Positions 1 through 6,896 of a stretch of DNA of 9,300 nucleotides are shown here, piece after piece (positions within the stretch are counted from its first letter, which is position 1; the number at the start of each line of letters is the position of its first letter). The position numbers and the translations under genes were made by a program. The notes beneath the pieces are model-generated. The model made no database searches and was not told the DNA's origin. It was given only the letters and a program-made list of their open reading frames with translations. The DNA is from an uncultured Bifidobacteriaceae bacterium (GTDB taxonomy: Bacteria; Actinomycetota; Actinomycetes; Actinomycetales; Bifidobacteriaceae): positions 1 through 9,300 of the forward strand of contig CAMPNN010000037.1 in the NCBI GenBank assembly GCA_946891915.1, given 5' to 3'.

Positions 1-887
1 TGCCAAATCTTATTCAATCCTTCTATAAAGCTTGGCTCGTGAACTACTACTTTGCTAAAAGCTTCACGAAGGTTGATTGGCTGATTCTTTGCTTCTTCGC
101 AATCGTCGTAAGCTTTCTGAGTAGCGTCTAAGAAAGCGTCAAGATTAAGCGCTTCAAGCGTTTTTGCCAAATCAGCATAATTGTAAGGATTATAAGTTTT
201 TTGAGAATCGCGAGTTGCTACGTTATCCCAATGGTGGCTTGCAATTTGCGTTTCAACATTCAAGAAACGTTCGGCTTGCGCTTGTGTAGTAGTTGCGTCT
301 CCGTAGCCGGCCAAACGCAGCAAAGAAGCTACCATTTTCACGTATTCAGCGCGAATCGGAGCGTAATTGTCTTCGCGATAATACGCTTCGTCTGGCAAGC
401 CCAATCCATACTGCTCAATATGCATAATATTCGTCTTAGGATCCTTAGGGTCTCCGTAAACGCCAAAATAGAAGATCGCGCCTGGCCCACCGTACGGATT
501 AAGCGTGCCGAGAGTGCGAACCAAGTCTTCTTTGCTGCAAGCTTTATCTACAGCGTCTAAATCGCTTTTAATTGGCGTAATTCCGGCTTTTTCAATAGCT
601 TTCGTGTCTAAATAGTTGTGGTATAAAGCTTGAGATTTTTTGGCTGAGCAGTTTTCGCTTTCTAAAATATCTCGAATTTGCGTCTCTGCATCTTCTGCAA
701 GCTTGTGGAATGCGCCGTACATTGGCTTGTCTTCCGGAAGAGTGTAAGTGTCAATCCAAGGGCCGTTTACGTAACGGAACAAGTCGTCTTGTGGACGAGT
801 AACTGACGAGAAGGAGGCAGGGTCGAAATCTACAGCAGAAATTTCTTTCTGTGATTCCTTATTATTGTTTTCATTGTTATTAAGCAT
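1..887 (-). CDS. pepO: M13 family zinc metallopeptidase (PepO/neprilysin-like), N-terminal part
   Basis: Read on the minus strand from the ATG at 887-885, the frame stays open to the window edge (295 full codons), so only the N-terminal part is visible. Residues 32-62 contain PQDDLFRYVNGPWI followed by a YGAFHKL segment, the typical start of M13 peptidases (PQDDLYxxVNGxWL...YGAF). The later run with GIxPIKxDLDAVD, the YGLGLPDEAYY segment and LRLAGY is also family-like. M13 enzymes are zinc endopeptidases that cut oligopeptides. The catalytic HExxH and downstream Glu lie in the C-terminal part, beyond this window, so activity cannot be judged here. There is no signal peptide or membrane anchor: the N-terminus is a short Asn-rich stretch (MLNNNENNNKES), so a cytoplasmic bacterial PepO-type enzyme is likely. 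The Shine-Dalgarno sequence is weak (only an AGG just upstream), and the start is chosen because the homology begins soon after it. The gene is transcribed divergently from map. Family call is firm, exact start moderate. Confidence 0.88.
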   Translation of the reverse strand, partial: MLNNNENNNKESQKEISAVDFDPASFSSVTRPQDDLFRYVNGPWIDTYTLPEDKPMYGAFHKLAEDAETQIRDILESENCSAKKSQALYHNYLDTKAIEKAGITPIKSDLDAVDKACSKEDLVRTLGTLNPYGGPGAIFYFGVYGDPKDPKTNIMHIEQYGLGLPDEAYYREDNYAPIRAEYVKMVASLLRLAGYGDATTTQAQAERFLNVETQIASHHWDNVATRDSQKTYNPYNYADLAKTLEALNLDAFLDATQKAYDDCEEAKNQPINLREAFSKVVVHEPSFIEGLNKIW

Positions 888-917
888 GAACCTAGCTTAC
901 AAGTATTAAGCGACACT

Positions 918-943
918 ATTAGTTAGTATTATTAGTTAGTATT
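918..943. repeat. Tandem 13-bp direct repeat, two copies
   Basis: ATTAGTTAGTATT occurs twice head to tail (918-930 and 931-943) with no mismatch, in the spacer between the divergent peptidase and map genes. Read on the minus strand it supplies several TAATA-type -10-like sequences upstream of the peptidase gene, so it may sit in or next to that promoter. Function not known. Confidence 0.85.
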
Positions 944-981
944 TTCGCAATATTTTCGCCGTCTTTTCGCAATATTTTGCG
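942..981. repeat. Direct repeat of about 18 bp with 22-bp period
   Basis: TTTTCGCAATATTTTCGC (942-959) is followed 22 bp later by TTTTCGCAATATTTTGCG (964-981); the first 15 bases are identical. A further partial echo, TATTTTCG, sits at 983-990. The CGCAATATT core is nearly self-complementary. Together with the 13-bp tandem just before it, this means most of the 126-bp divergent spacer is repeats. Confidence 0.75.
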
Positions 982-1001
982 CTATTTTCGTGCCTGCGCG
1001 T

Positions 1002-1007
1002 TAGTCT
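1002..1007 (+). promoter_or_regulatory. Candidate -10 element for a leaderless map transcript
   Basis: TAGTCT fits the TANNNT form of an actinobacterial -10. Its spacing puts transcription start on or next to the A of the map start codon at 1014. There is no Shine-Dalgarno sequence upstream of that ATG and the codon at 1008-1010 is an in-frame TAA, so no longer start exists. A leaderless mRNA would explain both facts. No convincing -35 is seen. Confidence 0.45.
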
Positions 1008-1013
1008 TAAAGC

Positions 1014-1787
1014 ATGATTGAACTGAAAACTCCAGCTGAAATTGAAGCGATGAAACCTGCAGGTCGCTTCGTAGGTAGTATTCTTAAAGATTTGAAAGCA
1101 ATGACCAAAGTTGGTACGAATCTTCTTGAAATTGATGACTTCGTTCGCCAGCGTATTGTGAGCCGTAAAGGTGCGTCTTCTTGCTATGTTGACTATGCTC
1201 CTGATTTTGGAACAGGTCCTTTTGCGCACTACATTTGCACTTCTGTGAACGATGCTGTTCTTCACGGTGTTCCTTACGATTACAACCTTAAAGACGGCGA
1301 TTTGCTAACTCTTGACTTGGCAATTAATGTTGACGGTTGGGTTGGAGATTCTGCTATTAGTTTTGTGGTTGGAAATCATGCTGATCCTGAGGATTTGCGC
1401 TTAATTAAGTGCACTGAGGAAGCGCTGGAGGCTGGCATTAACATGGCTCAGCCTGGAAACCGTCTTGGCGATATTTCTGCAGCTGTTGGTTGCGTTGCGC
1501 ACGAGTATGGTTACAGCGTAAACCTTGAGTTTGGCGGTCACGGAGTCGGCCATATTATGCACGGCGATCCTCACGTTCCTAACGATGGCACTGCTCACCA
1601 TGGCTACAAGCTTCGCCCGGGCTTGGTTATTGCAATTGAGCCATGGTTCTTAAAGACTACTGACGAAATTTACCAGGATCCTAAGGACGGTTGGACTCTT
1701 CGTTCTTCTGATGGTTCTCGCGGAGCTCACAGCGAGCATACGATTGCAATTACTGAGAATGGTCCTGAGATTTTGACCGTACGCTAG
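1014..1787 (+). CDS. map: Type I methionine aminopeptidase
   Basis: Removes the initiator methionine from nascent proteins when the second residue is small; a cytosolic dinuclear-metal enzyme (pita-bread fold). At 257 aa it has the usual length for the short bacterial type I form, without the N-terminal zinc-finger or SH3-binding extension found in some. All five metal ligands can be placed by comparison with the E. coli enzyme: Asp101 and Asp112 (in LDLAINVDGWVGD), His176 (GGHGVGH), Glu209 (AIEPWF) and Glu241 (HSEHTIAI). The substrate-binding histidines are His84 (LHGVPYDY) and His183 (IMHGDPHVPN). The ATG at 1014 is the first possible start because a TAA precedes it in frame; no ribosome binding site is present, which suggests leaderless translation. 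It lies 80 bp upstream of prfB on the same strand and no terminator is visible between them, so co-transcription is possible. Confidence 0.96.
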   Translation: MIELKTPAEIEAMKPAGRFVGSILKDLKAMTKVGTNLLEIDDFVRQRIVSRKGASSCYVDYAPDFGTGPFAHYICTSVNDAVLHGVPYDYNLKDGDLLTLDLAINVDGWVGDSAISFVVGNHADPEDLRLIKCTEEALEAGINMAQPGNRLGDISAAVGCVAHEYGYSVNLEFGGHGVGHIMHGDPHVPNDGTAHHGYKLRPGLVIAIEPWFLKTTDEIYQDPKDGWTLRSSDGSRGAHSEHTIAITENGPEILTVR

Positions 1788-1867
1788 ACTTATAAATAGT
1801 TGATTTTGTAAGTATTTTGCGAGTAGTAATTGCGTAAAACAGGTATGTAAAGAGGTACTTTAAGTAA

Positions 1868-3007
1868 ATGGCGGAATTTGATTTTGCACAGGCGTTACGC
1901 GATGTTGAATCAAAGTATGCTTCGATTGTGAAGGCTTTAGACGTTGATTCATTGCAGTCTACGATTGCAGATTTAGAAAAGCAGGCTGCTGAGCCTGGGC
2001 TTTGGGATGATTCTGAGCATGCTCAGCAGGTTACGAGTAAGCTTTCTGCGGCTCAGTCTCAGTTGAAGCGTTTGCAAGCTGTAGATCAGCGCATTGAGGA
2101 TACTAAGACTTTAATTGAGCTTGGCCAAGAAGAAGGCGATGCTGATTCTATGAGCGAGGCTCAAGAAGAGCTTGGCTCTATTGCTCACGAGTTGGACGAT
2201 ATGGAAGTTCAGACTCTTCTTGACGGCGAGTATGATGCTCGTTCTGCAGTTGTTACGATTCGTTCTGGCGCTGGCGGCGTGGACGCTGCTGATTTTGCGC
2301 AAATGCTTCTTCGTATGTACTTGCGTTGGGCTGAGCGAAACGGCTACAAAACTAAGATGATGGACACGTCTTATGCGGAAGAAGCTGGTATTAAATCCGC
2401 TACTTTCCAAGTTGATGCCCCATACGCGTATGGTCGCCTTTCTGTAGAAGGCGGCACGCACAGAATGGTTCGTATTTCGCCTTTCGACAATCAAGGCCGT
2501 CGTCAAACTGGATTCAGCGCAGTGGAAGTAATCCCTTTGGTTGAAGCTACGGATCATATTGATATTCCAGATTCCGACATTCGCGTGGATACTTTCCAAG
2601 CTTCAGGCCCGGGTGGTCAGGGTGTTAATACTACGTATTCTGCTGTTCGTATTACGCATTTGCCAACCGGATTGGTTGTTTCTATGCAAGATGAGCGCAG
2701 CCAGATTCAAAACCGCGCTGCTGCTATGGCTGTTTTGCAGTCGCGTTTGCTTGTGCTTAAGCATCAAGAGGAAGCTGCTAAAAAGAAGGAGCTTGCTGGA
2801 GATATTAAAGCAAGTTGGGGAGATCAAATGCGCTCTTACGTGCTTCACCCGTATCAGATGGTGAAGGATTTGCGCACTGGTTACGAAACTTCGCAAACTC
2901 AAGCTGTTTTCGACGGCGATATTGACGGTTTTATTGAAGCTGGTATTCGTTGGCGTCATGAGCAGCGAGTTGCGGCTCAAAAAGAAGCTGAAGCAGAATC
3001 TAAATAA
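1868..3007 (+). CDS. prfB: Peptide chain release factor 2
   Basis: Recognises UGA and UAA stop codons in the ribosomal A site and triggers hydrolysis of the peptidyl-tRNA ester. The tripeptide SPF (residues 204-206, in [16 protein letters not shown]) is the RF2 stop-codon reader; RF1 would have PxT. The catalytic GGQ is at 249-251 ([19 protein letters not shown]), and its Gln is the residue normally methylated by PrmC. Residues 1-110 are the helical N-terminal domain, which includes the LWDD motif (45-48) common in RF2. The 379 aa are close to the usual 365-375. The frame is continuous from ATG to TAA with no internal UGA, so the autoregulatory +1 programmed frameshift of E. coli and many other bacteria is absent. 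AGAGG at 1851-1855 can serve as ribosome binding site, though 12 bases before the ATG is rather far. ftsE follows after 58 bp; prfB next to ftsEX is a common bacterial order. Confidence 0.97.
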   Translation: MAEFDFAQALRDVESKYASIVKALDVDSLQSTIADLEKQAAEPGLWDDSEHAQQVTSKLSAAQSQLKRLQAVDQRIEDTKTLIELGQEEGDADSMSEAQEELGSIAHELDDMEVQTLLDGEYDARSAVVTIRSGAGGVDAADFAQMLLRMYLRWAERNGYKTKMMDTSYAEEAGIKSATFQVDAPYAYGRLSVEGGTHRMVRISPFDNQGRRQTGFSAVEVIPLVEATDHIDIPDSDIRVDTFQASGPGGQGVNTTYSAVRITHLPTGLVVSMQDERSQIQNRAAAMAVLQSRLLVLKHQEEAAKKKELAGDIKASWGDQMRSYVLHPYQMVKDLRTGYETSQTQAVFDGDIDGFIEAGIRWRHEQRVAAQKEAEAESK

Positions 3008-3050
3008 TTTTTAAATCAAAGCTAAAACAAACGATTACGCATAGTCTTTG

Positions 3051-3056
3051 AAAGGA
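3051..3056 (+). promoter_or_regulatory. Ribosome binding site of ftsE
   Basis: AAAGGA, nine bases before the ATG at 3066, sets the ftsE start. A TAGTCT at 3042-3047 resembles a -10 element, but there is no matching -35 and it would leave a very short leader. Whether ftsE has its own promoter is therefore unclear. Confidence 0.6.
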
Positions 3057-3065
3057 ACTTAAACA

Positions 3066-4463
3066 ATGTCACTGATTTCATTAGATCATGTGTTGAAAGT
3101 GTATCCTAGAGGCTCACGTCCAGCATTAGACTATGTTTCGTTGGATGTTGATCGCGGCGATTTTGTATTTTTGGTTGGTGCTTCCGGTTCAGGCAAAACC
3201 ACATTGCTTAGTTTGTTGCTTCGAGAAGAAGAGGCAAACGATGGCGAAATTCACGTAGCTGGCAACGATTTACGCAGACTTTCTAGCCGTCAGGTGCCGC
3301 AGTATCGTCGCTCTCTTGGCTTTATTTTCCAAGATTATAAGCTGCTTAATAACAAGACTGTGTACCAAAATGTTGCTTTTGCTTTGGAAGTAATTGGCAC
3401 TAGTAGAGCAACGATTCGTTTGCTTGTGCCGAGGGTTTTGGAAACGGTTGGTTTAAGCGGTAAGGAAAATAATTATCCGCATGAGCTTTCAGGTGGTGAA
3501 GCTCAGCGTGTGGCAATTGCTCGCGCGTATGTTAATCACCCGCAAATTCTTCTTGCTGACGAACCTACTGGTAATTTGGATCCAACTACTTCGCTTGGAA
3601 TTATGGAAGTTTTGGATGCTATTAACAGAACTGGCACAACGATTGTTATGGCTACGCATAATGAGGAGATTGTGAACTCAATGCGTAAGCGCGTTGTGGA
3701 ACTTCACGAGGGTAAGATTGTTCGAGATGAGCGTGAAGGTTCTTACGATTCTGCTCTTTACTTCCCAGACGCTGATGTTGAAAAGAAGTCTAAAGCTCAG
3801 AATGCTGTTGAAAATAGCAAGCAGCAGGAGAATAAGCAAGAAATTAATAAGGGTCAAGAAACGAATAAAAATAACGATGACGCTTCGGAATTGTCTTCTA
3901 TGCCTGAACATTCTGAGAAACGAAAAAGATTGTCTAAAAAAGCTCAGCGTGTGGCTATTGCTCGCGAAACCGTTGATATGGTGACGCAATCTTTGCAAAG
4001 TGATAGTTCTACTAATGAAGGTATTGCGCGACTTGCTAAATCTGTGCATTCTGGTCGCACTGGCAGGTATGGCGAAGTGTTCCAATCGTTGGAAACAACG
4101 ATGACGTGGGGTCGTGGCTTAGTTTCTGTAAGCGACGATCAAAAGGATTCAAATATAGACAATGCTGGCGTTGATGACAGTGCTGAGAATGCCGGTGCTG
4201 TTGAGAATGCTGGAAGTCCTGAAGGTGCTGGTGCTGTTGAGAATGCCGGTGCTGTTGAGAATGCCGGAAGTGCTGAAAGCAGCCAAATTTCGGATAGTGC
4301 AGATCAGTCTAAAACATTGCAAGATGAAGATTCAGCTACTACTTCAAGTGCTTCTAAAAATGAAGTAGAAGAAAATGATATTCCTCTAGCTCCGCCTAAG
4401 CCGCCAGTTTTTACTTCAAATAATCATAGTGACGAGAACAATCAAGTTGAAGGAGCGGAATAA
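3066..4463 (+). CDS. ftsE: Cell division ABC ATPase FtsE with long C-terminal extension
   Basis: ATPase subunit of the FtsEX complex, which sits on the inner face of the membrane at the septum and drives FtsX to switch on peptidoglycan hydrolases. The ABC domain fills residues 1 to about 228: Walker A GASGSGKTT (38-46), Q-loop Gln89 (FIFQDYKLL), signature LSGGEAQ (141-147), Walker B ILLADEP (161-167) and H-loop His198 (ATHNE). All key residues are intact. Typical FtsE ends near residue 220-230; this one runs to 465. The extra 235 residues are mostly low complexity: a Lys/Gln/Asn/Glu-rich linker (238-284), a basic, better-structured-looking block (285-352), a hexapeptide repeat (374-403), a Ser/Asp-rich stretch and a proline-rich end (DIPLAPPKPPVF). 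From memory, bifidobacterial FtsE proteins are also longer than usual, so the extension is probably a family trait rather than a fusion error; its job is not known. The stop codon TAA shares a base with the ftsX ATG, implying translational coupling. Confidence 0.95.
   Translation: MSLISLDHVLKVYPRGSRPALDYVSLDVDRGDFVFLVGASGSGKTTLLSLLLREEEANDGEIHVAGNDLRRLSSRQVPQYRRSLGFIFQDYKLLNNKTVYQNVAFALEVIGTSRATIRLLVPRVLETVGLSGKENNYPHELSGGEAQRVAIARAYVNHPQILLADEPTGNLDPTTSLGIMEVLDAINRTGTTIVMATHNEEIVNSMRKRVVELHEGKIVRDEREGSYDSALYFPDADVEKKSKAQNAVENSKQQENKQEINKGQETNKNNDDASELSSMPEHSEKRKRLSKKAQRVAIARETVDMVTQSLQSDSSTNEGIARLAKSVHSGRTGRYGEVFQSLETTMTWGRGLVSVSDDQKDSNIDNAGVDDSAENAGAVENAGSPEGAGAVENAGAVENAGSAESSQISDSADQSKTLQDEDSATTSSASKNEVEENDIPLAPPKPPVFTSNNHSDENNQVEGAE
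3499..3525 (+). repeat. Intragenic 27-bp direct repeat, copy 1 (ABC signature region)
   Basis: This segment codes for AQRVAIAR right after the LSGGE signature of FtsE. It matches 3940-3966 at 26 of 27 bases, in the same reading frame, 441 bp upstream of that copy. The only difference is A at 3515 against T at 3956, which is silent. Confidence 0.9.
3940..3966 (+). repeat. Intragenic 27-bp direct repeat, copy 2 (FtsE tail)
   Basis: Second copy of the AQRVAIAR-coding segment, now at FtsE residues 293-300 in the C-terminal extension, between KRKRLSKK and ETVDMVTQSL. It differs from the copy at 3499-3525 by one silent base. The flanks do not match beyond this point, so only this short piece is shared. 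Confidence 0.9.
4185..4274 (+). repeat. 18-bp coding minisatellite in ftsE, five units
   Basis: Five head-to-tail 18-bp units (4185, 4203, 4221, 4239 and 4257 onward) encode ENAGAV, ENAGSP, EGAGAV, ENAGAV and ENAGSA. Units differ by a few bases. A degenerate earlier unit, DNAGVD, lies at 4158-4175. Because the unit is a multiple of three, gain or loss of copies would keep the ftsE frame and only change tail length; the array sits well outside the ATPase domain. Confidence 0.93.
4450..4455 (+). promoter_or_regulatory. Ribosome binding site of ftsX inside ftsE
   Basis: AAGGAG, seven bases before the ftsX ATG at 4463, lies within the last codons of ftsE. With the TAATG stop/start overlap this is the standard arrangement for coupled translation of two subunits. 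Confidence 0.85.
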
Positions 4464-5386
4464 TGCGTTTACGATTTATTTTTTCCGAAACTTGCATTAG
4501 CTTACGCCGCAATGTTTCCATGATACTTTCCGTCATGCTTGTGACGTTTATTTCGTTCCTATTTATTGGCGCTTCCATGCTTATGCAAGCACAGATTACC
4601 AAAGCAAAAGGTGACTGGTACGACAAAGTAGAAGTAGTGGCTTGGCTATGTCCGGACGGCACAAGTCAATCTCCATCATGTGCTTCCGGAAAAGCTCCAA
4701 CAAATTCTGAAATTGTAAAACTAGAGCATATTATTCATCAAGAATTAGGCGACGACGTTTCAAATATTACTTATGTAAGTCGCAACGAATTCTACAAAAA
4801 CACTTTCCTAAAGCAGTACCCTAACGGAATGTATCAGGGGCGCACTTTAACTGCTGCGGATATGCAGGATTCGCTTCGATTAAAACTTACTAATCCTATG
4901 AAATACCAAGTGGTTTCGGAGGTTCTTTCCGGGCGCGACGGAGTTGAAGAAGTTGTTGATCAACGCCAGATTTTTGACCCTGTTTTCAGCATTCTTAACC
5001 GCGCAACAGTGGTGACGATTGTGCTTGCGGCGGTTATGGTAGTGGTTGCAATAATGCTTACGGGAACTACGATTCGTATGTCTGCAGCAAGTCGACGTCA
5101 AGAAACCGAAATTATGCGTTTAGTTGGCGCATCTAACTGGACTATTCGCATGCCGTTTATTCTGGAAGGCGCTTTTGCTTCGTTTATTGGCTCTTTGCTT
5201 TCCGGTGGAGCATTAAGCTTAGTTGTTAAATTCTTTGTAACTGATTGGCTTGCGCAAAATGTGCGTTGGATGCCTTTTATAACGCAGTCAACAGTATGGT
5301 TGTGCGTGCCAATGCTTGTGGCTGGCGCAGTGGTGCTGTCGATTGTTGCTTCAGCTATTGCACTTAGGCGATATTTGAAAGCTTAA
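4463..5386 (+). CDS. ftsX: Cell division membrane protein FtsX
   Basis: Membrane subunit of FtsEX; passes the ATP-driven signal from FtsE across the membrane to an extracellular wall hydrolase. The topology is the FtsX standard of four helices: TM1 about 18-41, a large outer domain about 42-180, TM2 about 182-206, TM3 about 232-258 and TM4 about 279-301. The conserved cytoplasmic stretch after TM2 is present (RRQETEIMRLVGASNWTIRM, 211-230, then PFILEG). The outer domain carries two cysteines (63 and 73, in WLCPDG and SPSCAS) that could form a disulfide; the insert between them is Ser/Pro-rich. Length 307 aa is normal. The start is fixed by the ATG overlapping the ftsE stop and by AAGGAG upstream. 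The neighbouring CHAP hydrolase is the obvious candidate partner for the outer domain. Confidence 0.96.
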   Translation: MRLRFIFSETCISLRRNVSMILSVMLVTFISFLFIGASMLMQAQITKAKGDWYDKVEVVAWLCPDGTSQSPSCASGKAPTNSEIVKLEHIIHQELGDDVSNITYVSRNEFYKNTFLKQYPNGMYQGRTLTAADMQDSLRLKLTNPMKYQVVSEVLSGRDGVEEVVDQRQIFDPVFSILNRATVVTIVLAAVMVVVAIMLTGTTIRMSAASRRQETEIMRLVGASNWTIRMPFILEGAFASFIGSLLSGGALSLVVKFFVTDWLAQNVRWMPFITQSTVWLCVPMLVAGAVVLSIVASAIALRRYLKA

Positions 5387-5396
5387 ATTTATGCGT

Positions 5397-5417
5397 AGAA
5401 GCTAAAGCGTGGCTTCT
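5397..5417 (+). terminator. Small hairpin after ftsX, possible weak terminator
   Basis: AGAAGC (5397-5402) pairs with GCTTCT (5412-5417) around a nine-base loop and is followed by TGTTTTA. The 6-bp stem and broken T-tract make it a weak terminator at best. It may separate ftsEX transcripts from the next gene, which has its own -10. Confidence 0.35.
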
Positions 5418-5427
5418 TGTTTTACGG

Positions 5428-5433
5428 TATAAT
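5428..5433 (+). promoter_or_regulatory. Consensus -10 (TATAAT) of the CHAP hydrolase gene
   Basis: A perfect TATAAT 32 bases before the ATG at 5465 would start transcription near 5440, leaving a leader of about 25 bases that carries the ribosome binding site. No good -35 is found at 16-18 bp spacing (the region reads about AAAGCGTG), which may mean activator dependence. The hydrolase gene would thus be expressed independently of ftsEX. Confidence 0.6.
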
Positions 5434-5464
5434 TCGCAATAGTAATGTTGGAAAGGGAAGTGAT

Positions 5465-6871
5465 ATGAGCGAAGTTCGACATAGCAAGTATGCAATTCGA
5501 CGCACTCATACGATAGTAAGCTTATTTGTTGCTAGTGCGATTATGCTTTCTAGCGTAGCTGGTTTTGTATTTGCTGCGCCTACTGCTAATGCGGTGAATA
5601 TGAGTGATTATAACCGCAAAGTACAAAATAACGAGAATTTGAAGCGTCAACTTGCAGGCGTTAGCAAACAGTTGGCAAATAAAATTCTTGAACTGAACGA
5701 CTTGAATGAGCGCCAAATACCAGGTCAGGTGCGTGCTGCTCAACAGGCAGAAGAGCAGGCAGCTCAAGCTCGTAGCCTTGCAGACGCAACGCAGCAGCGT
5801 TTGGAATCCGCTCAAAAAGATAAGCGCGATTTGGAAGAAAAAATCAAAAAAACTGGTGTCGATTTCGACGATGCTAAAGCTCAAGTTGCGCAACTTGCTC
5901 GTAAAAGTTTCCACGGATCGCAGGCTTCGGATGTTATGGATATTGTTACAAGATCCACTACTACCGAACAGTTTGTTGGTAAGCTGCAGTCGGAAGCTGC
6001 TGTCGCTCGCAGCGAAGTGAATGCTGCTAACGATGCCGCAGTAAAATTGAACACTTCTATGAATCGTCGCCAACGTTTAGCTGCAATTGAGGAGGAAATT
6101 GCCAAGCTCAAGCAGCAGGCAGACGCTCAAGCTCAAAGCGCACAAATTGCGGCAAAAGCTGCTAATGATCGTAAGAAGTCGTTGCAGGATTTGCGAGATC
6201 AGGGTGAAAGCATTAGGAAACAACTGGAGAGTCAAAAAGATAGTTTGACTACTCAGTCTGCTCGTGAAGCGGCGGAAATTATAGCTATGAAGTCTGCTAT
6301 TGACGCTCAAGCTCGCGCTCTTGCAAACCAGTCTTTTGCTCGCGCTAATCCAAACGCTGGCAACAGGCAGCAAGTAAGAGGATCTTCGAGCGCGAATATT
6401 TCTTTGCCTCCAATGCAACTTTCGAACGGTGCTGCTAACGGCATGAATTATTCAGTTCCTGGTAATTGCCCGGAAGGTTCTAAGTTCTGCTACGGTCATA
6501 ACACTGGAAACAGTGTTGGCGGTTCTGCGTATCCTTCACGCCAGTGCACTCTTTGGGCTTATTTGCGACGTTCGCAGTTGGGTCTTCCTGTTGGATCATA
6601 CATGGGTAATGGCGCAGAATGGGCGAATACTGGCCGTAAGCTCGGGTATTTAGTTAATCGCACTCCGCATGTTGGCGCTGTTATGGTGTTTGCTCGCGGG
6701 CAGCGAGTTGGAAGTTGGAATGCAGACTGGCAGTATGGTCACGTTGCTGTTGTTGAACGCGTAAATGCTGATGGTTCAGTGCTTATATCCGAAGGTGGTA
6801 CTGGATTTTCAACATTCCCAGCTTATGAAACTATTTATAATCCGGGAAATTATGAGTACGTGCATTATTAA
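5465..6871 (+). CDS. Secreted coiled-coil CHAP-domain peptidoglycan hydrolase (PcsB-like)
   Basis: Probable wall hydrolase acting in septal splitting under FtsEX control. The ATG at 5465 has a good ribosome binding site (GGAAAGGGAAG, 5450-5460) and gives 468 aa; an upstream in-frame TTG at 5417 would overlap the -10 and is rejected. Order: signal peptide (basic RRTH near 13, hydrophobic 18-37, likely cut after ANA near residue 43); Gln/Ala/Lys-rich coiled coil about 50-145; a break about 148-182 (FHGSQASDVMDIV...FVGKL) like the tip of the PcsB/RipC coiled-coil domain; second coiled coil about 183-292; a flexible Asn/Ser/Pro linker; C-terminal CHAP domain about 335-468. Catalytic candidates are Cys361 (YPSRQCTLWAY), His426 (YGHVAVVE) and Glu443 (ISEGG). 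Two further cysteines (335, 342) may pair. CHAP enzymes are amidases or peptidases of peptidoglycan; which bond is cut cannot be told here. The location right after ftsX strongly suggests it is the FtsX-activated hydrolase, but that is inference. Confidence 0.9.
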   Translation: MSEVRHSKYAIRRTHTIVSLFVASAIMLSSVAGFVFAAPTANAVNMSDYNRKVQNNENLKRQLAGVSKQLANKILELNDLNERQIPGQVRAAQQAEEQAAQARSLADATQQRLESAQKDKRDLEEKIKKTGVDFDDAKAQVAQLARKSFHGSQASDVMDIVTRSTTTEQFVGKLQSEAAVARSEVNAANDAAVKLNTSMNRRQRLAAIEEEIAKLKQQADAQAQSAQIAAKAANDRKKSLQDLRDQGESIRKQLESQKDSLTTQSAREAAEIIAMKSAIDAQARALANQSFARANPNAGNRQQVRGSSSANISLPPMQLSNGAANGMNYSVPGNCPEGSKFCYGHNTGNSVGGSAYPSRQCTLWAYLRRSQLGLPVGSYMGNGAEWANTGRKLGYLVNRTPHVGAVMVFARGQRVGSWNADWQYGHVAVVERVNADGSVLISEGGTGFSTFPAYETIYNPGNYEYVHY

Positions 6872-6896
6872 ATTTATTTAATTTGCTAACTCGCAC

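Noticed and set aside
201..560. 119-residue open frame on the plus strand
   Set aside because: Lies antisense to the M13 peptidase, whose frame shows clear family motifs; no ribosome binding site.
2111..2599. 162-residue open frame on the minus strand
   Set aside because: Antisense to prfB, with composition expected of a shadow frame; no start signals.
1868..3007. Release factor 1 rather than 2
   Set aside because: The stop-codon reader tripeptide is SPF, specific to RF2.
5417..5464. Longer start (TTG) for the CHAP hydrolase
   Set aside because: It would overlap the TATAAT -10 and place 16 extra residues before a standard signal peptide; the ATG at 5465 has a strong ribosome binding site.
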